Numbered from the stretch's first letter, positions 1 to 5,205 are shown. The stretch is 5,205 nt of DNA from a bacterium (GCA_009927065.1 RFNU01000184.1:1-5205); one strand, 5' to 3'. Translations and numbers: made by a program. Notes: generated by a model not told the origin, from the letters alone.

Positions 1-1
1 A

Positions 2-130
2 GAGCAGGACGTGCTTGACCTTCCCGTCAACGAAAAGGATTGCGCACGTGTTTTGTTCAAGAGTTTTTTTGCACAGATGGTCAGATTGCTGATCATGGGT
101 CGCAAGAAGCCCCCTTTAGAATTCCGTTAA
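2..130 (+). CDS. 3' end of an unrecognised gene (partial)
   Basis: An open frame enters from the left edge and runs 42 codons to a TAA at 128-130; its start lies outside the window. The visible tail begins EQDVLDLPVNEKDC and ends in a basic stretch, GRKKPPLEFR. A middle part, VLFKSFFAQMVRLLIM, could form an amphipathic or hydrophobic helix. I do not recognise the family. The first 120 bases contain 58 G or C (about 48%), visibly more than the AT-rich genes that follow, so this may be a gene of different origin or an old insertion remnant. Two minus-strand frames are also open over about the same bases, so the strand is not certain. The plus frame is preferred because it ends cleanly with a stop before an AT-rich spacer and is codirectional with the next gene. 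Confidence 0.35.
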   Translation, partial: EQDVLDLPVNEKDCARVLFKSFFAQMVRLLIMGRKKPPLEFR

Positions 131-140
131 CAATTTATAG

Positions 141-149
141 TGGTATAGT
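141..149 (+). promoter_or_regulatory. Candidate extended -10 promoter element
   Basis: The bases TGGTATAGT match the extended -10 form (TGN followed by a TATAAT-like hexamer, five of six). No good -35 hexamer sits 16-18 bases upstream. A second weak option is TAAAAT at 185-190 with TTGCAT at 161-166. Either would give a leader of roughly 70-115 bases before the start at 270. AT-rich DNA gives such matches easily, so confidence is low. Confidence 0.2.
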
Positions 150-219
150 TGTGACAATCCTTGCATACAAACTAACGAACACACTAAAATTCATCTCAAT
201 TGCCAGATTCGTTGTCACA
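150..219. repeat. Spaced 8-bp inverted repeat in the intergenic region
   Basis: TGTGACAA at 150-157 is the exact reverse complement of TTGTCACA at 212-219, with 54 bases between. A further four-base match, CGAA at 176-179 with TTCG at 208-211, could extend the pairing inward with a bulge. It could be two operator half-sites for a protein that loops DNA, or a long-range leader stem. The half-sites resemble CRP half-sites, but the spacing does not fit CRP. An 8-bp match at this distance could be chance. Confidence 0.3.
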
Positions 220-256
220 GATTGCCAATAGCAAAGTCTGTTATTTTTGACTAAAA

Positions 257-261
257 AAGGA
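257..261 (+). promoter_or_regulatory. Ribosome binding site of the 498-residue gene
   Basis: AAGGA ends eight bases before the ATG at 270-272, within an A-rich tract. It is a near-ideal Shine-Dalgarno match at good spacing and supports this ATG as the true start and plus-strand expression of the gene. Confidence 0.65.
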
Positions 262-269
262 TAATATTT

Positions 270-1766
270 ATGGATCAAAAAAGCCCTGAAATTGATGCCA
301 GCGGTAGCATTCAATCTGAACAGTGTAACTTGCGCAAAGGTTTTTTTTCACTAATAAATGCTGAACACATTACTCCTTCTCTTAAATTAAGAGACCCGAG
401 TATGACTCTTACAAAGACTGATTCCTCAGCACATTTGATTGGCATGATCAAAAAATGGTCACCATCCATGTCAATACAAAACACTTCTTCTTGGTGCTGT
501 AAATTTATCGATGAATATCATGGCGAATTTAGAAAAAATATTGTTGCCGCAGAAATAGAAGTCTTTGCTCAAGAATATCGTAGAGCCCTTTGTCCAAAGC
601 ATCTGTTTAACGGAGAAAATATATTCACAAAATATCGTGTAGGCATTGACAATTCTTATAATGAGTCCATTCAAAACACAAGTAAAGTTTATGTTTTTTC
701 AAAATTCCTTGATTTTCATGGTGTAAAATTAGATTTAAAATCTTATATTCAACCCGTTAAAGAGCCGTTAACATTGTCTGGATTAGGGACATGTACTTTA
801 TTTGCTAAGTTTTTAGGGGAAATTGATCTTAAAGTCGGAAATATCGGCCTTCGATTGTATCGCAATAAAAAACAAGTTTTACACTCTACATTTACCCAAC
901 TGGATTCAGGATGCTCTTTCGCTGGTTTGCCCAACAACATTCTTTTCCCTCAGCCAGCAATCGCTTTAGGCTACTTAACTGATGATGAAATAACTTTTAA
1001 TCCAGCAACTTCTTTAAACCCATATAACTATCTTAATTCTTACACGAAAGGTAAAAAAATTAATCGGAATCATCAATGGCTTGTTTCGTTAAGTCAAGAG
1101 CCCCTGATTATTCAAGAAACTGTTATTTGTGCTCTTCGTTGTGTTTTAGTGCCCGACAACTTTAATGAAGAACTCTTAAAATCTTATTTCAGCAAGCAAC
1201 CTCAATCTACTCAAGCGGCTGAAGGAATTAAAATCTTTATAAAGTCCCATCAAGATATTCTTTTGAAAGTTCTTATTAATAATCATAATGTTAAAAAATA
1301 TTTCTTCTCAAGAAATGGGATCAAGGAAGGAAGATTTAGAAAGGAAGTTTATTTTTTATTTGAATCAATGAAGGATTTTATTGCTTATAAGAAAGTTAGA
1401 GTGGCTAGCACACTTGATGATTTTATTGAGTCGTTTATGCAAGACAATAATGATAAGATTGCTCTTTTGTTAAGCATATTAGAGCCTTATGTTTTGCGCA
1501 ATATGCATGATGAACTCATATCTCATCTTGAACAAATCGCCTTAAAAACAAGCGAAGAATTTACTTTTTTTGAACTCCTGAATGAATGTATCTTGAAAAA
1601 TTTAACAATAAAAAATCCACCCATGCATGTATTTTTACCACGTAAAAAAGCTAAACATTCTGAGGATCCATGTTTTATCGTTAAAAAATCTCCTGTATTA
1701 ACATTCAGTGATACTCCTAACAGACTATCACTGCGTCTAAATAATTTTTCATCTGAAAACTATTGA
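270..1766 (+). CDS. Uncharacterised 498-residue protein with a kinase-like motif pattern, possible effector
   Basis: I cannot name a family. The start is supported by AAGGA eight bases upstream. Residues 1-70 are polar and probably flexible; there is no signal peptide or membrane segment. Residues 75-260 recall a kinase fold. A lysine sits in a hydrophobic strand (WCCKF, K78). A helix carries glutamates (E95, E97). A hinge-like strand follows (KVYVFSKFL, 139-147). GEIDLKVGNIGL (183-194) has D186 and N191 spaced like the D-x-x-x-x-N catalytic loop of protein and PI kinases. LDSGCSF (211-217) is placed like the metal-binding D-x-G. Residues 290-460 look mainly helical, and the polar tail ends in FSSENY. 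Base composition resembles the neighbouring ftsZ. Cytosolic or secreted effector-type proteins of Legionellales often carry such remodelled kinases, so an effector role is my inference. The gene ends by overlapping the ftsZ end by 7 bp. Existence of the gene is fairly certain; the kinase reading is tentative. Confidence 0.8.
   Translation: MDQKSPEIDASGSIQSEQCNLRKGFFSLINAEHITPSLKLRDPSMTLTKTDSSAHLIGMIKKWSPSMSIQNTSSWCCKFIDEYHGEFRKNIVAAEIEVFAQEYRRALCPKHLFNGENIFTKYRVGIDNSYNESIQNTSKVYVFSKFLDFHGVKLDLKSYIQPVKEPLTLSGLGTCTLFAKFLGEIDLKVGNIGLRLYRNKKQVLHSTFTQLDSGCSFAGLPNNILFPQPAIALGYLTDDEITFNPATSLNPYNYLNSYTKGKKINRNHQWLVSLSQEPLIIQETVICALRCVLVPDNFNEELLKSYFSKQPQSTQAAEGIKIFIKSHQDILLKVLINNHNVKKYFFSRNGIKEGRFRKEVYFLFESMKDFIAYKKVRVASTLDDFIESFMQDNNDKIALLLSILEPYVLRNMHDELISHLEQIALKTSEEFTFFELLNECILKNLTIKNPPMHVFLPRKKAKHSEDPCFIVKKSPVLTFSDTPNRLSLRLNNFSSENY
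1706..1733. terminator. Possible bidirectional terminator hairpin at the convergent gene ends
   Basis: CAGTGATA at 1706-1713 and TATCACTG at 1726-1733 form a perfect 8-bp inverted repeat with a 12-base loop. It lies about 27 bases beyond the ftsZ stop on the minus strand and about 30 bases before the stop of the plus-strand gene, inside its coding region. T runs follow at some distance on both strands (near 1744-1749 on plus; the A run at 1683-1688 read on minus). A classic intrinsic terminator has its U tract directly after the stem and a GC-rich stem, so this may be a weak terminator, an mRNA 3'-end stabiliser, or chance. Confidence 0.35.
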
Positions 1767-2899
1767 GTTCGTCTTCTTAAAAATGTTGGGATATCAAAAT
1801 AATCCATGGGTTGTTCAGAACCCGCAGCTACTTGTTTTTTATGGGTTTGATGGTGAGGCGTTGCTATGGATTGGATGGTCGCTTGACTCTTATGAGCATG
1901 GACATTGCTTTTGTGCTGCATAATTTCTTCATGAGCAATTAACCCGGTCGCAACTAATGTAACTCTCAACTCATCATCCAATGAAGGATCGATCACTGTT
2001 CCTACAATAACTGTCGCATCATCAGAAGTAAAAGAGCGAACGGCCTCTCCTATTTCTTCAAATTCAGAAATCGCTAAATCAGCACCCGCTGTTATATTAA
2101 CAAGAACGCCTTTAGCTCCAGTTAAATCAAGAACAGACATTGTATCTAACAAAGGAGAGCTAATAGCACTTTCGGCCGCTAACCTGGCTCTATTTTGACC
2201 TCGTCCGACTCCAGATCCCATCATGGCATGTCCCATTTCAGCCATAACAGTTCTTACATCAGCAAAGTCAACGTTAATCAAGCCAGGCTTCGTAATTAAC
2301 TCAGCTATACCTTGGACAGCTCCTAAAAGGACATTGTTTGCCGAACAAAAAGCATCCAATAATGTGATATTTTTACCCAGTACTGTTAATAATTTTTCAT
2401 TAGGGATCGTAATTAATGAATCAACATGCATTCTCAGCTTCTCTATACCTTGAAGAGCGATCTCATTTCTTTTACGACCTTCAAAGGGGAAGGGCTTTGT
2501 AACAACCGCTACAGTTAAAGCTCCGAGAGAACGCGCGATTTCAGCAATGACAGGAGCAGCTCCTGTTCCAGTACCGCCTCCCATTCCTGCTGTAATAAAA
2601 ACCATATCAGCACCTATAAGAATTTTCTCCAATGCCTCAACATCTTCTGTTGCAGCTTTGCGTCCCACTTCTGGATTCGCCCCTGCTCCTAACCCTTTCG
2701 TTAAAGTAGAACCAATTTGTAACGTTTGATGAGCTTTAGAAATGTCTAAAGCTTGAATATCTGTATTCACGCAAATAAACTCTACACCATAAAGTTGTGT
2801 CCGCACCATATGTTCTATTGCATTACAACCACCACCCCCAACACCAACAACTTTAATGACAGCGTTCTTTTTAGGGGGGTCAATAAATTCAAAACCCAT
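1760..2899 (-). CDS. ftsZ: Cell division protein FtsZ
   Basis: FtsZ is the tubulin-like GTPase that polymerises at midcell into the Z ring and recruits the divisome. At 379 residues it is complete (E. coli about 383). The glycine-rich GVGGGGCNA lies at 19-27, the GTP signature GGGTGTG at 107-113, and the T7 loop NVDFADV with both catalytic aspartates (D211, D214) at 209-215. The C-terminal peptide YFDIPTFLRRR (367-377), which binds FtsA and ZipA, is preserved. Between them lies a roughly 46-residue linker rich in His and Lys. Two features are unusual. The AND motif that contacts guanine reads ANN (N189), and about three extra residues sit near 252-257 (LLDTMSVLDL) compared with E. coli. The ATG has a good AGGA nine bases upstream. 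The gene follows ftsA after 19 bases and is probably cotranscribed with it. No lpxC follows; the end overlaps the opposing gene. Confidence 0.98.
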   Translation of the reverse strand: MGFEFIDPPKKNAVIKVVGVGGGGCNAIEHMVRTQLYGVEFICVNTDIQALDISKAHQTLQIGSTLTKGLGAGANPEVGRKAATEDVEALEKILIGADMVFITAGMGGGTGTGAAPVIAEIARSLGALTVAVVTKPFPFEGRKRNEIALQGIEKLRMHVDSLITIPNEKLLTVLGKNITLLDAFCSANNVLLGAVQGIAELITKPGLINVDFADVRTVMAEMGHAMMGSGVGRGQNRARLAAESAISSPLLDTMSVLDLTGAKGVLVNITAGADLAISEFEEIGEAVRSFTSDDATVIVGTVIDPSLDDELRVTLVATGLIAHEEIMQHKSNVHAHKSQATIQSIATPHHQTHKKQVAAGSEQPMDYFDIPTFLRRRTQ

Positions 2900-2908
2900 A
2901 GTCTTACA

Positions 2909-2915
2909 TCCTTTT
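2909..2915 (-). promoter_or_regulatory. Ribosome binding site of ftsZ
   Basis: Read on the minus strand the bases are AAAAGGA, nine bases before the ATG at 2899-2897 and a few bases after the ftsA stop. This is the strongest Shine-Dalgarno site of the four cluster genes, fitting the need for more FtsZ than FtsA or FtsQ. Confidence 0.65.
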
Positions 2916-2918
2916 AAT

Positions 2919-4145
2919 TTAACCTGTTAGCCAATTTTTTAACTTCGCCCATAGCATCTGAAACTCAGTTTTATCAGCCACGGGTTGTTGATTCTGATTT
3001 AAATACGCCCATTCAAGTAACCCAGCTACAGTTGCGCTTATTGATGATTCTAATAATTCATTATTTTTCTTAGGAAAAGCTGGAATACCAATGCGAACAG
3101 GGACATTAAAAATTTGTTTCGCTAAAGAGCAAATATGCTCTATCCGAACAAGACCACCTGTTAAAACAATTCCTGAAGCAATAAATGAGCGCAAATTGTT
3201 TTTCTCAATATCTTCGATAAAAAGCTGAAAAATTTCTTCTATTCTTGGTGTCATAACCTCTATAAGTTCATTTCTAATAATTTGTTGGGGTTTTCTTTCA
3301 CCCAATGATGGAATGTTGAGAATATTATTTTTAATTTCAACATCAATTGCATGCACTCCTCCATGTCTCATTTTGAGTACCTCTGCAGCAGCCACAGGTG
3401 TTCTAAAAGCTAACGCTAAATCTGCAGTAACATGATCGCCACCTATAGGGAGTATTTTAGAACTGAGTAGTCTATTTTGATGGAAAATACTCATTTTAGA
3501 GGTACCACCCCCTAAATCGATTAACGCAACACCAAGCTCTTTTTCATCATGAAGAAGAACACCATAAGCTGCGGCTAAAGGATCAAAAACAACATAATCC
3601 GCTTGTATGCCAAAGTTAGATAAAATCTGTAATTTTGTTTTCATAGCATGCATTGATGCTGTTACTAAATGAACATCGGCTTCTAAGCGAATACCGGGCA
3701 TTCCTAAAGGATCAATGATTTTTCGGTGATGATCGATAGCGTAATATTGAGGAATCGCATGCAAGATCCTATGCTCAGGGGGTAAAGCAATCGCTTGAGC
3801 GGCTTTAATAACTTCTTTAATATCGTCAGCATTAACGCGGCTATTTCTTATGGGGATAATGCCTTTTGAATTTAATGTATTAATATACTGGTCAGAAAAA
3901 TTTGTCACATAAATATTTGCTTTACAACCAGCTTTTAATTCAGCTTCCTCAAGAGCATAATGGACCGAGCGAGTTGTTTTTTCTAAATCGGTAATACAAC
4001 CTTTTTTCACGCCTTCCGTTGGTTGTACACCAAAACCCAATATATGCCATGAATCATCTTTTTTTTGCGCAATAAGTGTCTTGATTGAAGATGTCCCGAT
4101 ATCGATTGCGCAATATATAGAATTTGTCTGTGGAGTAACAATCAT
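2919..4145 (-). CDS. ftsA: Cell division protein FtsA
   Basis: FtsA is the actin-like ATPase that anchors FtsZ filaments to the inner membrane and signals to later divisome proteins. The protein is 408 residues (E. coli 420). The actin-fold phosphate 1 motif AIDIGTSS lies at 13-20, phosphate 2 LIDLGGGT at 208-215, and the adenosine motif GIVLTGG is near 340. The end, FQMLWAKLKNWL (395-406), is the amphipathic membrane-targeting helix. Subdomain 1C is present (about 86-165), but its usual S-G-x-H-I signature reads FSDQYI (83-88). An in-frame TGA lies three codons upstream of the ATG, so no earlier start exists. The only good Shine-Dalgarno site is 18 bases away, so translation may depend on coupling to ftsQ, which ends 25 bases before. 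An A8 run on the coding strand (4059-4066) could cause slippage. Confidence 0.97.
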   Translation of the reverse strand: MIVTPQTNSIYCAIDIGTSSIKTLIAQKKDDSWHILGFGVQPTEGVKKGCITDLEKTTRSVHYALEEAELKAGCKANIYVTNFSDQYINTLNSKGIIPIRNSRVNADDIKEVIKAAQAIALPPEHRILHAIPQYYAIDHHRKIIDPLGMPGIRLEADVHLVTASMHAMKTKLQILSNFGIQADYVVFDPLAAAYGVLLHDEKELGVALIDLGGGTSKMSIFHQNRLLSSKILPIGGDHVTADLALAFRTPVAAAEVLKMRHGGVHAIDVEIKNNILNIPSLGERKPQQIIRNELIEVMTPRIEEIFQLFIEDIEKNNLRSFIASGIVLTGGLVRIEHICSLAKQIFNVPVRIGIPAFPKKNNELLESSISATVAGLLEWAYLNQNQQPVADKTEFQMLWAKLKNWLTG

Positions 4146-4161
4146 AGATTTTCAATCAAAA

Positions 4162-4168
4162 GGTCCTT
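4162..4168 (-). promoter_or_regulatory. Distant Shine-Dalgarno site of ftsA
   Basis: On the minus strand AAGGACC lies in the ftsQ-ftsA gap. AAGGA ends 18 bases before the ATG, more than twice the usual spacing, and nothing closer looks like a ribosome binding site. This would give weak, perhaps coupled, initiation and keep FtsA scarce relative to FtsZ. Confidence 0.45.
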
Positions 4169-4170
4169 AA

Positions 4171-4836
4171 TCAAATTCTAGCAGACTGTTTTTTATTAAA
4201 GATGAATCCGCTCTCATATCGTCCATCAATTTCATAATTTGCTGGAATGTTAGCTTGATAATAATCAAAAATCGTCCTGCAACGACTCAGTGATTGATGA
4301 GCGGGCAGCTTTATTGTAATGTTTTTAGAAAATTCTATTGTAATATCACCAAGAACCCCTATATTGAGTTTTGCCGTTAAATAACCGTATTGCTCCAAAA
4401 GACTTAGCATATTGATGATTTCATTAATTTTTTCTGGCTTACGACTCTTCAAGGTCATATGATAATTTAACTCTAAAGGTTGATTTGAAAAAACAATAGA
4501 CCCATCATCCATAAGCATTTCTTGCTTATCACATGTCGCTATCGCTTTTTTTCGATTTAATAACATAAAATAGACATCTGGCTGTATTTTTTTAAGAAAA
4601 ATACTTTTATACTGACCTGTTTGATCGAGCAATTGATAGAGTCTTTCTTGAGCATTAGTCAACTCATGGCCATGATGATTAATGTATTTTTCAAACAAAT
4701 CAACATCATATCCATAAGGGAGTTCACCTTGAATATATAAACTTAAGACTTGTTGTTCATTTTTCTTTAGGTACACAAGACTAAGGCTAAAGACAACAAA
4801 CAAGTATGGAAGTAATCGTCTTAATACTAAAAACAT
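4171..4836 (-). CDS. ftsQ: Cell division protein FtsQ (short form)
   Basis: FtsQ is a bitopic inner-membrane protein whose periplasmic part recruits FtsB and FtsL. At 221 residues it is shorter than E. coli FtsQ (276). Only about seven residues precede the membrane helix (8-23, LLPYLFVVFSLSLVYL). A POTRA-like domain follows (about 30-95), then the beta domain (96-210). The junction QPDVYFMLLNRKKAIATC matches E. coli around WPDELKIHLVEYVPIARW. The FtsB-binding strand is recognisable as GRYESGFIF (205-213): the R-Y-x-S-G core is kept, but the tryptophan equivalent to E. coli W256 is not. The long polar tail of E. coli is absent. The ATG overlaps the murB end by 10 bases, with only a weak GGA just upstream, so translation is probably coupled. 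Identity rests on these matches plus its place before ftsA. Confidence 0.92.
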   Translation of the reverse strand: MFLVLRRLLPYLFVVFSLSLVYLKKNEQQVLSLYIQGELPYGYDVDLFEKYINHHGHELTNAQERLYQLLDQTGQYKSIFLKKIQPDVYFMLLNRKKAIATCDKQEMLMDDGSIVFSNQPLELNYHMTLKSRKPEKINEIINMLSLLEQYGYLTAKLNIGVLGDITIEFSKNITIKLPAHQSLSRCRTIFDYYQANIPANYEIDGRYESGFIFNKKQSARI

Positions 4837-5205
4837 GATCCAAGCGTCTGATATTCGGGTTGCAATATGTAACCTGTAAGCAAATAAACGCGCTGTTGAA
4901 TCATGCGTGTCAACGTCAGTACATCTTGTGAAGAGGCGTTTCCTGTGTTTAACATAAAATTTGCATGTTTCACTGAAATCTCTAACTCATTATAAACAAA
5001 TCCTTTAAGACCCACTTGCTCAATAAGCCAGCCGGCACTAATAGTAGCGTGAGGATTTTTAAAAACAGAGCCACAGGACCAGGCTGCTAGAGGTTGTGTT
5101 CGTGATCGATGAGCTAAAACTTCTGTTAACGATAATAGGCCTTCTTGCTCCAAAGCAATCCATGCTCGAGTGACTATTCCTTTGATAGGAAAATGTGTTT
5201 GACGG
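4827..5205 (-). CDS. murB: UDP-N-acetylenolpyruvoylglucosamine reductase MurB, C-terminal part
   Basis: MurB is the cytosolic FAD enzyme that uses NADPH to reduce UDP-GlcNAc-enolpyruvate to UDP-MurNAc, an early step of peptidoglycan synthesis. The frame is open from the right edge; 125 residues to the TAG at 4829-4827 are seen, beginning RQTHFPIKGIVTRAW. The substrate-domain motif PLAAWSCGSVFKNP (38-51) contains the proton-donor serine (S46, codon at 5067-5069). AGWLIEQVGLKG and KHANFMLNTG follow, and QPEYQTLG near the end carries the conserved glutamate E117. The pattern fits the shorter type II MurB better than the E. coli type I form; this is from memory of the families. The 5' part, including the FAD domain, is outside the window. 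It overlaps ftsQ by 10 bases with no ddl between. Confidence 0.96.
   Translation of the reverse strand, partial: RQTHFPIKGIVTRAWIALEQEGLLSLTEVLAHRSRTQPLAAWSCGSVFKNPHATISAGWLIEQVGLKGFVYNELEISVKHANFMLNTGNASSQDVLTLTRMIQQRVYLLTGYILQPEYQTLGSCF

Larger units (their letters stand above)
131..269. other. Intergenic region upstream of the 498-residue gene
   Basis: This AT-rich 139-base spacer lies between the partial gene and the start at 270. It holds a possible extended -10 element (141-149), a spaced inverted repeat (150-157 with 212-219) and a ribosome binding site (257-261). The octamer CAGATTGC occurs at 218-225 and also at 82-89 inside the upstream frame. ATTGCCA occurs twice, at 199-205 and 221-227. 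I see no RNA gene and no hairpin followed by a T run that would end transcription from the left. Confidence 0.6.

Noticed and set aside
1..119. Minus-strand frame with LLATHDQ and ILFVDGK, which looks like the end of an ABC ATPase
   Set aside because: A stop lies just upstream in the same frame, and no Walker A, signature or Walker B motif appears in any minus frame to its right, so the resemblance is probably chance.
150..219. CRP-type operator
   Set aside because: Half-sites TGTGA and TCACA are present, but 50-odd bases apart instead of six.
40..231. Plus-strand 63-codon frame from a TTG
   Set aside because: No Shine-Dalgarno site, no recognisable sequence, and it overlaps the better-supported tail at 2-130 before running through AT-rich intergenic DNA.
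471..940. Two minus-strand frames inside the 498-residue gene
   Set aside because: Both lie opposite a long, well-started gene and have no recognisable motif or ribosome binding site.
1808..1823. GGGTT...AACCC hairpin near the end of ftsZ
   Set aside because: Only five pairs, inside the coding region, and the nearest T run is about ten bases away; weaker than the 1706-1733 repeat.
2223..2729. Two plus-strand frames opposite ftsZ
   Set aside because: They are antisense to the strongly conserved GTPase domain of ftsZ; their low complexity (Pro/Ala/Val rich) reflects the reverse of its glycine-rich motifs.
1..5205. tRNA, rRNA, CRISPR array, insertion sequence ends
   Set aside because: No cloverleaf, conserved RNA core, regularly spaced repeats or terminal inverted repeats with target duplications were seen.

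Overview
The window looks like a piece of an AT-rich gammaproteobacterial chromosome. Its right-hand two thirds (minus strand, 1760-5205) hold part of a division and cell wall (dcw) cluster. In transcription order these are the 3' end of murB, then ftsQ, ftsA and ftsZ. The FtsZ, FtsA and FtsQ sequences follow the Escherichia coli proteins closely in order and motifs. The low GC, the slimmed FtsQ and FtsA, and an effector-like neighbour suggest a host-associated lineage, perhaps of the Legionellales/Coxiellaceae (Rickettsiella, Diplorickettsia or Berkiella type). That placement is inference, not proof.

Layout from left to right: (1) 2-130, the 3' tail of an unrecognised plus-strand gene, clearly richer in G+C than the rest. 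(2) 131-269, a short intergenic region with a spaced 8-bp inverted repeat, a weak promoter candidate and a good ribosome binding site. (3) 270-1766, a plus-strand gene for a 498-residue protein with no family name I can give. Its residues 75-260 show a spacing of motifs like a protein/lipid kinase fold. (4) 1760-2899 ftsZ, 2919-4145 ftsA, 4171-4836 ftsQ and 4827-5205 murB (5' end outside the window), all minus strand.

The four dcw genes are tightly packed (10-bp overlap, 25-bp gap, 19-bp gap) and probably form one operon. MurB makes UDP-MurNAc for peptidoglycan. FtsZ forms the Z ring, FtsA ties it to the membrane, and FtsQ joins the FtsB/FtsL complex in the periplasm. No ddl lies between murB and ftsQ, and no lpxC follows ftsZ, both unlike E. 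coli. Instead ftsZ runs tail to tail into the kinase-like gene with a 7-bp overlap of the two coding ends. A perfect 8-bp inverted repeat just beyond the ftsZ stop, inside the end of the opposing gene, is the only terminator-like structure seen at this junction.

Most interesting points: the kinase-like orphan next to the cluster, an Asp-to-Asn change at the guanine-contacting position of FtsZ, the overlapping convergent ends with the shared hairpin, and the loss of a known FtsB-contact tryptophan in a shortened FtsQ.
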